From Candidatus Woesearchaeota archaeon (lineage in GTDB: Archaea > Nanobdellota > Nanobdellia > Woesearchaeales > UBA525): a stretch of 7,126 bases of DNA. How positions within the stretch are numbered: position 1 is the stretch's first letter; the number at the start of each line of letters is the position of its first letter. The notes beneath the pieces are model-generated. The model was not told where the DNA came from, did no database searches, and saw only the letters and a program-made list of their open reading frames with translations. The stretch is taken from contig DUGD01000021.1 in the NCBI GenBank assembly GCA_013331575.1, positions 42,274 through 49,399 of the forward strand, read 5' to 3'. A program made the translations under genes and the position numbers. Below are positions 1 to 5,536 of the stretch, in pieces.

Positions 1-247
1 CTGAGCGGCGGCGCGGCCCTTCGACGTGAATGCGGCCGTCACGTTCATATCCGCCCACCCAACGGTCGGCGATACACGGGTCGCGTCTCTCGTGACCGTA
101 CGCGTACATGAGCACGACCGACTTGAGTTTTGTCGCATCGCCCGACGCTATCTTCGGCTTGAATCGCGCAAGAAGCTCATTCTCGTCTTTGAAGAGATCG
201 TGGAGGTACACGGTGATGTCCAGCGGTGATTCGGTTAGTCGGCTTCT
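1..247 (-). CDS. Open, protein-like frame after an in-frame TAG; cut by left window edge
   Basis: This frame directly follows the TAG that ends the 248-550 gene and is in the same reading frame. It stays open for 82 codons to the window edge. The translation looks like real protein (for example ITVYLHDLFKDENELLARF, later VLMYAYGHERRDP), and its codons match the upstream gene in favouring GAC, GAG, CTC and AAG. No ATG lies before codon 47 (ATG at 107-109); the only early candidate start is a GTG at 209-211 without a clear ribosome-binding site. It could therefore be the second half of one protein interrupted by an amber codon, a sequencing error in one gene, or a separate gene with a rare start. 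I do not recognise the protein. That the strand and frame are coding is more certain than the gene boundary. Confidence 0.5.
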
Positions 248-550
248 CTACTTCCACGTCGCATCCGGTAACGGGTTCACCGATATCCAGAAGCCGCCCA
301 CGCCGTTTCGAGTGTTATACACATTGTAACCTCTGTACTCATCCTTGAAGTATTTCTGCGTAGCGCGATTAGGGAAGAGATCGGTGTTCAATCTGAGCAC
401 GAGCGAGACGTACGGTTCACCGTTCCTTGACATGACCGTTGCCTTTCCACGGAGTTCTTTATCGATGACGCATCTGATCCTGTCGAGAGTCTCTTTTCCC
501 GGAACGGCGGGCGCGCAAATCTTCTCGAGTTCGTGTTTTGGGAGCACCAT
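248..550 (-). CDS. Unrecognised 100-residue protein, ends at TAG
   Basis: The frame starts at ATG 550 and ends at TAG 248-250. It encodes a soluble, basic protein with no membrane segment or signal peptide. The N-terminal third (residues 1-35) looks helical and charged (MVLPKHELEKI, later LDRIRCVIDKEL). The rest looks like beta strands with aromatic residues (EPYVSLVLRL, GVGGFWISV). Codon use is even and GC-ending, as expected of a real gene. A possible promoter lies about 30 nt upstream at 576-589. The frame continues open beyond the TAG to the window edge, so the 100-residue product may be an N-terminal part of a longer protein. I assign no function. Confidence 0.6.
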   Translation of the reverse strand: MVLPKHELEKICAPAVPGKETLDRIRCVIDKELRGKATVMSRNGEPYVSLVLRLNTDLFPNRATQKYFKDEYRGYNVYNTRNGVGGFWISVNPLPDATWK

Positions 551-575
551 GCTGCGTGGGGTGTATATATGGATA

Positions 576-589
576 CTTTAATTTTTCGG
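576..589 (-). promoter_or_regulatory. Candidate BRE/TATA element for the 248-550 gene
   Basis: The minus strand reads CCGAAAAATTAAAG. This resembles an archaeal BRE (CGAAA) running into an AT-rich TATA element, centred about 30 nt upstream of the ATG at 550. That spacing suits a leaderless or very short-leader transcript. The match to TTTAWATA is weak, and a second AT-rich string (CATATATAC, about 15-25 nt upstream of the ATG) could compete. Confidence 0.3.
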
Positions 590-632
590 AAAACACCGCG
601 TAGAAGGACTGCAATGACAGAACATCTGGTGT

Positions 633-782
633 TCACCGGAAGAACTCCTTCTCGTCGATCTTGGCCAGACGCAGGATGTTCTTGAGCGTTCCTACTTTTA
701 ATTCGGGATGCAGTGGGACGACGGTGCCAATGGGATATAGATAAGAGACTCGATTTCGGGTTCTTTTTAAATGAGATGACTG
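633..782 (-). pseudogene. hicA: HicA-type mRNA interferase toxin, C-terminal remnant
   Basis: The frame encodes about 49 residues ending in TGA. It holds the C-terminal half of a HicA (YcfA) toxin: RQSSHLK, which corresponds to the family's G-S-H segment with its catalytic histidine, then IGTVVPLHPELKVGTLK and NILRLAKIDEKEFF, the typical VPxH...LxxGTLxxILRxA ending. The N-terminal helix and first strand are missing, there is no ATG, GTG or TTG start in frame, and the frame hits a stop in the 3' end of the membrane-protein gene just upstream. The remnant begins 1 nt after that gene's stop. Full-length HicA is usually about 60-80 residues. It is probably inactive, since half the fold is lost. 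Its likely former partner is the HicB gene at 1290-1493. Confidence 0.65.
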
Positions 783-783
783 C

Positions 784-1200
784 CTATTTCGGCTTTGGAA
801 TCTTCAAAACAACGTACACGTACAAGAGATAGCCCATCACAACAAGGGCCAACGTTATTAGCCAATTAACTTTTGTTTGCTTGATCCATTCATTGTTTAG
901 AATAAGTAATGTCGCCACTATTGCAGTGAGTATTCCGATGAAGAAACTATCGTGAAAGCTTTCTTTCTCTTTAGTATCGGAACATCTGGCCAATCCGAAT
1001 CGGTAAAACCCCCACAGGAGAAGCATCGCGATGACTCCGACGATTAACCATGCTACGAGGTTGTCTTCCCACGTGATTGCAGGAGTCTCATGTGTCATGG
1101 CCGCGAAGAATATGCCGATAACTACACCTGAGAATAAACCTCCTAAATAGTTTGCGTGGAGGTTCTTCGTCCTTCGCGGGAACCGTCGGTATGTGTTCAT
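784..1200 (-). CDS. Four-helix integral membrane protein, unknown function
   Basis: The 138-residue product has a basic cytoplasmic-type N-terminus (RRFPRRTK) and four hydrophobic segments at about residues 18-36, 48-70, 86-101 and 113-134. A short charged loop (DTKEKES) separates helices 2 and 3, and the C-terminus is IPKPK. The many positive charges before helix 1 and at the end suggest both termini face the cytoplasm. I see no catalytic motif and do not recognise the family. It ends in TAG. No Shine-Dalgarno sequence precedes the ATG, but a good TATA box lies 46 nt upstream, which predicts a leader of about 20 nt. The gene separates a hicB gene from a truncated hicA, so it may be the sequence whose arrival broke that operon. 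Confidence 0.75.
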   Translation of the reverse strand: MNTYRRFPRRTKNLHANYLGGLFSGVVIGIFFAAMTHETPAITWEDNLVAWLIVGVIAMLLLWGFYRFGLARCSDTKEKESFHDSFFIGILTAIVATLLILNNEWIKQTKVNWLITLALVVMGYLLYVYVVLKIPKPK

Positions 1201-1240
1201 GTGTGTTCTCGTATAACTCTGTACTAGATTAGACGCTCCT

Positions 1241-1250
1241 TTTTATAAAC
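1241..1250 (-). promoter_or_regulatory. TATA box for the membrane-protein gene
   Basis: The minus strand reads GTTTATAAAA, close to the archaeal TATA consensus. Its centre is about 46 nt upstream of the ATG at 1200, so transcription would start near 1220 and leave a leader of roughly 20 nt. Confidence 0.55.
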
Positions 1251-1289
1251 ACGATTCGTGTGCTTTTTAAGCATTAGATTACTCGCTTA

Positions 1290-1493
1290 CTAGTCATGGC
1301 TTACCTCGAAGGTCGTCACGATGGAGCGTTCCTTCGAGGAGAGCGGGAATTCTTCGAGATAGAGCTCTGTCGCCTCCTTGAGATTGGCGATAGACTCCTC
1401 TATGCTCTTACCCTGGCTTGTGGTGCCGACTTCAGGGCAGAATGATATGAACATATCGCCCTCTTTATGCAGCACAGCGGTCAATTGTCGCAT
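1290..1493 (-). CDS. hicB: HicB-like (UPF0150) antitoxin, short form
   Basis: The 67-residue product matches the small HicB antitoxin fold: a first strand MRQLTAVLHKEGDMFISFCP, the hallmark CPEVGTTSQGKSIEESI, and a helix ANLKEATELYLEEFP. In this family the partial RNase H fold binds and blocks the HicA toxin. The C-terminal tail is short, with no room for the DNA-binding domain some HicB proteins carry. I chose the ATG at 1493 over the upstream ATG at 1535: it gives the usual family start, and a TATA box sits 27 nt before it, inside what would otherwise be coding sequence. The gene ends in a double stop, TAG TAA. The only hicA in view is a remnant on the far side of the membrane-protein gene, so this looks like an orphan antitoxin. 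Confidence 0.75.
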   Translation of the reverse strand: MRQLTAVLHKEGDMFISFCPEVGTTSQGKSIEESIANLKEATELYLEEFPLSSKERSIVTTFEVSHD

Positions 1494-1514
1494 ATCCCCT
1501 ATGAAGCATCGCTT

Positions 1515-1526
1515 GTTTATAAAATT
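1515..1526 (-). promoter_or_regulatory. TATA box for hicB, leaderless
   Basis: The minus strand reads AATTTTATAAAC. TTTTATAAA is centred 27 nt upstream of the ATG at 1493, which places the transcription start at or next to the start codon, the geometry of a leaderless archaeal mRNA. It also argues against the longer N-terminus beginning at 1535. Confidence 0.6.
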
Positions 1527-1679
1527 GCGGTCCATGGCGGGAGGAATATCGCGCTCTTCAAATGAGTGTCGGAGAGAAAGACGGAGGATTTACGGAAAAA
1601 ATCTGTGTTTGTCGTTGCGGCGAGTGTGTTTGTGTTGCTCCGGATAGTCAATTACTTATTTCGTCAGTCGTCAACTACT

Positions 1680-1738
1680 ACTAGTCGTTAACTACTGCTA
1701 ATTAATCGTTCGCTGCGGCGCGTTTACTAACGACTAGT
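1680..1738. repeat. Perfect 11-bp inverted repeat, 37-nt loop
   Basis: ACTAGTCGTTA (1680-1690) is the exact reverse complement of TAACGACTAGT (1728-1738). The loop includes TAATTAAT and a GC-rich CGCTGCGGCGCG. It could be a protein-binding site, a structured transcript or part of a mobile-element boundary; the sequence does not decide. Confidence 0.6.
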
Positions 1739-1741
1739 TTC

Positions 1742-1786
1742 GGGCGTCGCAAGATGGCTTGGCATTCGCCTCGCCATACTCCGCCC
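1742..1786. repeat. Three-step nested hairpin
   Basis: GGGCG (1742-1746) pairs with CGCCC (1782-1786), ATGGC (1754-1758) with GCCAT (1773-1777), and GGC (1761-1763) with GCC (1768-1770) around an ATTC tetraloop. The inner two stems, separated by a 2-by-2 internal loop, make a compact hairpin on either strand. No T-run follows on the minus strand, so it is not a simple terminator there. Confidence 0.55.
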
Positions 1787-1790
1787 TCAG

Positions 1791-1843
1791 CTAACACGCC
1801 AAGGCAGCGTTTTAACTACTTGCCGACGTATTGGTTACGTTAG
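1791..1843. repeat. Imperfect nested inverted repeat with CTAAC/GTTAG ends
   Basis: CTAAC (1791-1795) pairs with GTTAG (1839-1843), CCAA (1799-1802) with TTGG (1831-1834), and GGCA (1803-1806) with TGCC (1821-1824). The unpaired stretches are unequal. The TAAC...GTTA ends and bulged arms recall integron attC sites, but the outer bases do not fit the full RYYYAAC/GTTRRRY pattern, so I record only the inverted repeat. It begins 14 nt past the aIF2 beta stop. Confidence 0.4.
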
Positions 1844-1856
1844 AAGTGTCTATTAT

Positions 1857-2267
1857 CTAGATCCTGCTTTTCACAGGGTTCTTCGCGCCGCATGCTTGGC
1901 AGTGGACGAAGTAGACGTTCACGTCTTTCGTGAGTTTCGTGTCCGGTTTGCCGCAGGTCTTGCAGAAGACGAACTCATCCGTGTACTGCTTGATCTTCTC
2001 GTTGATCTTCGATGCGGGCATCTTGGTGCCGAAGACGACGGAGCCCTTGATCATCTCTCCCGGGGTCGCGAGCTCTTTCTGGACGTACTTGAGGATGTGC
2101 TCTGGCTTGCGGCGAAGGGTATCCGCTATCTGCGACCAGTTGTTGATGATGGTCTTGACACCCTCAATGTGGCCCTTGACGTTCGGGATAGTGAAGCGGC
2201 TCGTCTCCTCTGATTCATCAGGGAGGATCTCTTTGGCCCGCTCCAACATCGCTTCGTAGGATTGCAT
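1857..2267 (-). CDS. eif2b: Translation initiation factor aIF2 subunit beta
   Basis: The product is the beta subunit of archaeal aIF2, the heterotrimer that brings initiator Met-tRNA to the small ribosomal subunit in a GTP-dependent way. From the chosen start it has 136 residues, the usual length. Residues 1-15 form the N-terminal helix (MQSYEAMLERAKEIL) that contacts the gamma subunit. Residues 25-98 are the central alpha-beta domain (IPNVKGHIEGVKTIINNW, RKPEHILKYVQKEL, GSVVFGTKMP). Residues 102-126 are the zinc ribbon, CKTCGKPDTKL...CQACGA, with two CxxC pairs 17 residues apart. It ends NPVKSRI-TAG, as the family does. A longer frame begins at ATG 2339, overlapping the stop of the last array gene as ATGA, but the extra 24 residues are untypical and contain a TATA box. 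I therefore prefer ATG 2267, and the gene is probably transcribed on its own. Confidence 0.92.
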   Translation of the reverse strand: MQSYEAMLERAKEILPDESEETSRFTIPNVKGHIEGVKTIINNWSQIADTLRRKPEHILKYVQKELATPGEMIKGSVVFGTKMPASKINEKIKQYTDEFVFCKTCGKPDTKLTKDVNVYFVHCQACGAKNPVKSRI

Positions 2268-2288
2268 AGACGGTGAGAACCGGCGGTC

Positions 2289-2297
2289 ATTTATAAA
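2289..2297 (-). promoter_or_regulatory. TATA box for aIF2 beta, leaderless
   Basis: The minus strand reads TTTATAAAT (within AGCTTTATAAATGACC), nearly the consensus archaeal TATA box. Its centre is 26 nt upstream of the ATG at 2267, so the mRNA would begin at the start codon. This fixes the aIF2 beta start and gives a housekeeping gene a promoter independent of the upstream array. Confidence 0.65.
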
Positions 2298-2335
2298 GCT
2301 GTGTGGTGGTTTGGCCGTGTCTATCGACTCGATGG

Positions 2336-3151
2336 TCATGTGTCACGTACCTCGTAGCGCTTGTCTTTTAGCAGTTTTTTTGCGAGTGCTACTCCGCGAG
2401 CGGGCCCATTGCTGCCGATGTCGTTGCTGGCGTCGATGCTGAACCTATCATCGTCGTTGCTGCTGACGCCAAGCACCAAGGCACACCCATCAATGGCAGT
2501 ATTGTTCGGCGTCCATAATCGTACTGGTGAGTCGTATTGCTCGAATACTTGCTGTGCATATGAAGAACGCTTACCAAGTATCGTATGGAGAAACTGATTT
2601 ACACAGGGAGTGTTATCATTTGAAAGATCAACGCCGTTCTCATCTGGAACGGGAGCGATTCCCGCGTCCGTCGTCCAGTCATGATACACATGAGCAATGC
2701 CCTTTTCATAACGCAAACGTGTACTTGTTTGCAACCACCATTCTTGTGGGCTGAGTGTTTTGTGCCATGATAATTGCACTTCTTGAGACAACGGCGTAGT
2801 ACCGAATTGCGAACGATAACATAACTCAAGAACCAACGGTCCTGATGGGATGAGCCACTCTTGAGGATTTTCTGTATTCTGTTCTTCATACTTTTGCCAA
2901 TCGGGAGATGTTTTACGCATTGTTGTTCCGTTGACATCGCACAACAATTCTTTCGAAAGCACAACATCACCAACATAACCCTTCTTGCACTCCACATCCC
3001 TGAAGAGATAACCGATCGTCCTATCATGTTGCTCAAGGGTCGTGTCGATCACTCGCTGTATCGGCTTGAACACTTCCTCAGGCATGACTATCTCCGATAG
3101 CTCCTGCGCTTTGTGTCCGGCCGGTTTGAATCGTTCTGAGGTGCTATACAT
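2336..3151 (-). CDS. Array gene 1: paralogous protein of unknown family, 271 residues
   Basis: This is the last copy in the transcription direction. The ATG at 3151 lies 4 nt after the GAGGTG site in the preceding gene, as in all copies, so I prefer it to the GTG at 3154. The N-terminus is 3 residues longer than in its sisters (MYSTSERFKPAGHKAQ versus MIERFKPAGHKAQ). Family landmarks follow: FKPIQRVIDTTLEQHD (about 31-46), GYLFRDVE, W(L)IPSGPLVLELCYRSQ, PLSQEVQLSWHKT, EWW, TST, VYHDWTTDAGIAPVPD, NTPCVNQFL, LGKRSS, SPVRLWTP, ALVLGVSS, then GPARGVALAKKLL and YEVRDT. It is closest to gene 2. The C-terminal codons keep GAGGT but have lost the start codon found at the other junctions. No signal peptide or membrane segment is visible; it is probably cytoplasmic. 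Function unknown. Confidence 0.9.
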   Translation of the reverse strand: MYSTSERFKPAGHKAQELSEIVMPEEVFKPIQRVIDTTLEQHDRTIGYLFRDVECKKGYVGDVVLSKELLCDVNGTTMRKTSPDWQKYEEQNTENPQEWLIPSGPLVLELCYRSQFGTTPLSQEVQLSWHKTLSPQEWWLQTSTRLRYEKGIAHVYHDWTTDAGIAPVPDENGVDLSNDNTPCVNQFLHTILGKRSSYAQQVFEQYDSPVRLWTPNNTAIDGCALVLGVSSNDDDRFSIDASNDIGSNGPARGVALAKKLLKDKRYEVRDT

Positions 3152-3161
3152 CACGCACCTC
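3144..3161 (-). promoter_or_regulatory. Gene 2/gene 1 junction: embedded ribosome-binding site and start
   Basis: GAGGTG (3156-3161), spacer CGTG, ATG (3149-3151). The site is coded inside gene 2's EVRDV. The 8-nt overlap is ATGTATAG and ends in gene 2's TAG. Confidence 0.75.
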
Positions 3162-3947
3162 GTATCTCTTGCCAGCGAGTAATTTTTTCGCGAGTGCTAT
3201 CCCGCGAGCGGGCCTACTGTCGTTGATGCCGTAGCCGTTGGCGTCGATGTCGAACCTATCATCGTCGCTGACGCCAAGCACCAAGGCACGCTCACCAGTA
3301 AACGTGTTGTGTGGAGTCCATAATCGTACTGGTGAGCCGTATTGTCCGAATACTTGTTGTGCGGTAGAAGAACGCTTGCCGAGTATCGTACGGAGAAACT
3401 GGTTTACGCAGGGAGTGTTACCATCTGTAAGATCGAGCAAGTTATCTTCAGGGACGGGAGCGATCCCTGCATTCGTCGTCCAGTCGTGATACATGCGCGC
3501 AACACCATTTGTATACTGCAACAGTGTGCTTGTTTGCGACCACCATTCTTCGGGGTTGAATGTTTTGTGCCATGTTGCTTGCACTTCTCGAGACAATGGA
3601 GTGGTGTTAAGCTGTGAACGGTAGCATAACTCGAGTGTCAAGGGTCCTGATGGGATAAACCATTCTTGAGGATTTTCTTTCTTATTTCCCTCATACGTCT
3701 GCCATCCACTAGTTTTCATGTACCTTGTACTTCCATCAACACCGCACAACAATCCTTTCGAAAGAATAATACTCCCCACGCAATCTTTCTTGTACTCAAC
3801 ATCGTGGTAAAGATAGCCGATTGTCTTGTCCTCGCCTTCGATTGTCGTGTCGATGACGCGCTGTATCGGCTTGAATGTCTCTTTTAGTAGCACGATCTCT
3901 GATAGTTCTTGCGCTTTGTGCCCTGCCGGTCGGAAGCGCTCAATCAT
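3144..3947 (-). CDS. Array gene 2: paralogous protein of unknown family, 267 residues
   Basis: It starts MIERFRPAGHKAQELSEIV and shares most of its sequence with gene 1: IQRVIDTTIEGEDKTIGYLY, PSGPLTLELCYRSQ, PLSREVQATWHKT, EEWW, YHDWTTNAGIAPVPED, NTPCVNQFLRTILGKRSS, SPVRLWTP and RALVLGVSDDDRF. The variable stretches are the loop after the VLSKGLL-like strand (residues ~70-85) and the loop between LWTP and ALVLGVS. It ends YEVRDV-TAG, the only TAG among the array genes seen here. Its last 8 nt (ATGTATAG) contain the start of gene 1, and its start lies in the last 8 nt of gene 3. The upstream site is AAGGTG rather than GAGGTG, because gene 3 ends YKVRDD. Confidence 0.9.
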   Translation of the reverse strand: MIERFRPAGHKAQELSEIVLLKETFKPIQRVIDTTIEGEDKTIGYLYHDVEYKKDCVGSIILSKGLLCGVDGSTRYMKTSGWQTYEGNKKENPQEWFIPSGPLTLELCYRSQLNTTPLSREVQATWHKTFNPEEWWSQTSTLLQYTNGVARMYHDWTTNAGIAPVPEDNLLDLTDGNTPCVNQFLRTILGKRSSTAQQVFGQYGSPVRLWTPHNTFTGERALVLGVSDDDRFDIDANGYGINDSRPARGIALAKKLLAGKRYEVRDV

Positions 3948-3957
3948 CGCGCACCTT
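3940..3957 (-). promoter_or_regulatory. Gene 3/gene 2 junction: embedded ribosome-binding site and start
   Basis: AAGGTG (3952-3957), spacer CGCG, ATG (3945-3947). The first base differs from the other junctions and changes gene 3's Glu to Lys (YKVRDD). The 8-nt overlap is ATGATTGA. Confidence 0.75.
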
Positions 3958-4737
3958 GTATTGCGGTGATGGGAAGTTTTCGAGTAAAGAAACGCCGCGG
4001 GCGGACATAGGGTAGTTCCTACTGATGTAGGCGTCGATGAGGAACCCGGTGCCGCCGTTGCTGCGGCAAAACTCTAGAGCGATTGTTCCTTTATTTTTAG
4101 TCCATAGTCTCACTGGTGTTCCGTATTGCCCGAAGATCCTGTGCGTATGGGCGTGTCTCTTTCCAAGTACTGTTTGTAAGAATTGTTGCGTGTTCGGGCC
4201 GTTATCTCCAGTTACTACTGTGTGTTCTTCTTCTGGTGTATTTGTTGTTATCGCAGGTTCGTTCCAGTTGTGCGCGACTTGTGCTATTCCATCCTCGCAG
4301 GTAATGATGGTGCTTGTTTGAGGCAATTCTTTGATTGCGCTGTTCCACGATTCGTTTGCGTTCTTTCCTATTGGTCCAATGTCCTGTTGTGTCCGATAAA
4401 TGAGTTCCGTCGTTAATGGTCCTGACGGTACAAACCATCGATAGGGGTTTTTGTTGTGGTCGTTCTCGTATCTTTGCCATCCTAAAGAGTGGTAATGCAA
4501 CTCCTTTTTTCCATTGGCTAGTACCATCGCGGATAGCACGATATCCCCGACTTTTCCTTTCTTGTACTCTATATCGCGATAGAGATAGCCAACGGTCTGT
4601 TCTTTTCGTCCGAAGAGTCTTTCAAGGAAGCGTGGTCGCTTCACGACGCGTTGTATCGGTTTGAACGTTTCTTCCGGTAGCACAATGTCCGATAGCTCCT
4701 GTGCTTTGTGTCCTGCTGGTTTGAAGTGCTCAATCAT
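3940..4737 (-). CDS. Array gene 3: divergent B-type paralogue, 265 residues
   Basis: Opens MIEHFKPAGHKAQELSDIVLP and FKPIQRVVKRP, then carries the B-type linker RFLERLFGRKEQTVGYLY, six residues longer and far more basic than the A-type IDTT...DKTIGYLY. It is the most diverged copy. The cysteine of ELCYR is isoleucine here (TELIYRTQ), the SREAQ stretch is GKNANESW, and the double-Trp segment is absent (IKELPQTSTIITCE). The C-terminal AKKLL helix is LLENFPSP, and the tail is YKVRDD. The VFGQYG motif remains as IFGQYGTPVRLW. The frame is intact with the usual 8-nt overlaps on both sides, so it is not obviously decaying. Its nearest relative is gene 4. Confidence 0.88.
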   Translation of the reverse strand: MIEHFKPAGHKAQELSDIVLPEETFKPIQRVVKRPRFLERLFGRKEQTVGYLYRDIEYKKGKVGDIVLSAMVLANGKKELHYHSLGWQRYENDHNKNPYRWFVPSGPLTTELIYRTQQDIGPIGKNANESWNSAIKELPQTSTIITCEDGIAQVAHNWNEPAITTNTPEEEHTVVTGDNGPNTQQFLQTVLGKRHAHTHRIFGQYGTPVRLWTKNKGTIALEFCRSNGGTGFLIDAYISRNYPMSARGVSLLENFPSPQYKVRDD

Positions 4738-4747
4738 CGCGCACCTC
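4730..4747 (-). promoter_or_regulatory. Gene 4/gene 3 junction: embedded ribosome-binding site and start
   Basis: GAGGTG (4742-4747), spacer CGCG, ATG (4735-4737), overlap ATGATTGA. GAGGTG matches the complement of the conserved archaeal 16S rRNA 3' end (CACCTC). Confidence 0.78.
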
Positions 4748-5536
4748 GTACCGCTTGTTGTTAAGGAGTGTCTTGGCCACTGCCACGCCTCGGACCGATC
4801 TTACGTTATAGACACTGTTATCTGCGTCGATATAGAAGTTATTGTCGATATTGGCGTTGAGCGATAGAATACGTCTATGGCGAGATCCTATCCAGACCTG
4901 TACTGGCGTTCCGTATCGTCCGAACACAGTATGTGCGATGTTGTATCGTTTACCGAAGAGCCCATACAGGAATTTTTCGATAACCGGATCGCTGGTCTCG
5001 GATAGTATTATACGGTCCGAGGCGGGAATCTCAGCGTCTAGACCCGGCTCCATCTGGTCATGCGTTATGTGCGCATTACCTTCATTGTAGTCGATTATTG
5101 TACTCGTATGGACTATGTAACGGCGTTTATCGAACGTTTTATGCCAGCTCTGTTGCGCTTCGTTCCCTATCGGTCCCCCGTCCTGTTGTGTTCGATAGCA
5201 TAACTCGGCAATAAGAGGCCCTGACGGGACGAACCATCCTGCCGGATTTCCTATTTCATCCTCTTCGTATTGTTTCCACTCCGGATGAGCCCAACAAAGC
5301 GGCCTGCGTCGGCCCCCTAGTAGTCCTGCCGAGAGCACCACGTCATCTACGTATCCCCTCTTGTACTCGACGTCGCGGTAGAGATAACCGACGGTCTGCT
5401 CCTTCTTTCCGAGGAGTTTGCCGAGGAAATTCGGTCGCTTCACGACGCGCTGTATTGGTTTGAACGTCTCTTTTGGCAGCACAATGTCTGATAGATCTTG
5501 TGCCTTGTGTCCTGCGGGTTTGAAGTGCTCAATCAT
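4730..5536 (-). CDS. Array gene 4: B-type paralogue, 268 residues
   Basis: Shares with gene 3 the MIEHFKPAGHKAQ opening, the basic linker (RVVKRPNFLGKLLGKKEQ) and the TQQD.GPIG segment, but keeps ELCYRTQ and EAQQSWHKTF like the A-type copies. The double Trp is replaced by RRYIVHTSTI. The C-terminal domain is distinctive: KFLYGLFGKRYNIAHTVFGRYG, then VQVWIGSRHRRILSLN where A-types have RLWTP...ALVLGVS. It ends SVRGVAVAKTLLNNKRYEVRDD. The start is set by GAGGTG at 5541-5546 inside gene 5. The mixture of A-like and B-like blocks fits either shared ancestry or exchange between copies. Confidence 0.9.
   Translation of the reverse strand: MIEHFKPAGHKAQDLSDIVLPKETFKPIQRVVKRPNFLGKLLGKKEQTVGYLYRDVEYKRGYVDDVVLSAGLLGGRRRPLCWAHPEWKQYEEDEIGNPAGWFVPSGPLIAELCYRTQQDGGPIGNEAQQSWHKTFDKRRYIVHTSTIIDYNEGNAHITHDQMEPGLDAEIPASDRIILSETSDPVIEKFLYGLFGKRYNIAHTVFGRYGTPVQVWIGSRHRRILSLNANIDNNFYIDADNSVYNVRSVRGVAVAKTLLNNKRYEVRDD

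Larger units (their letters stand above)
1527..1856. other. Gene-free region with clustered inverted repeats
   Basis: No reading frame on either strand looks coding here. The longest plus-strand frame is the antisense of hicB, and the minus strand offers only about 15 codons (ATGGCGAGG... around 1774). The right half contains three separate inverted repeats between 1680 and 1843. A 17-nt-spaced imperfect direct repeat (GTCGTCAACTACTA at 1667-1680 and GTCGTTAACTACTG at 1684-1697) sits at their left edge. A T6 run on the minus strand near 1594-1603 could help end the aIF2 beta transcript, but it is about 250 nt past the stop. I found no tRNA-like T-loop or clear C/D box pair. Confidence 0.5.

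Noticed and set aside
26..329. Plus-strand reading frames at the left edge
   Set aside because: They are antisense to the better minus-strand frame, whose codon use and translation look coding.
388..786. Frame open for about 130 codons after the TAG of the membrane-protein gene, suggesting readthrough
   Set aside because: It runs across the hicA remnant and the 248-550 gene in another frame, has arginine- and serine-rich shadow-like composition, and matches nothing recognisable.
1378..1647. Plus-strand reading frame over hicB
   Set aside because: It is the antisense of a recognisable HicB gene and its sequence is not protein-like.
1791..1843. Integron attC site
   Set aside because: The ends CTAAC and GTTAG are suggestive, but the flanking bases do not satisfy RYYYAAC and GTTRRRY and the L-box pairing is poor. 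Kept only as an inverted repeat.
1640..1856. tRNA gene in the gene-free region
   Set aside because: No GTTCGAATC-type T-loop or acceptor stem with the right spacing is visible on either strand.
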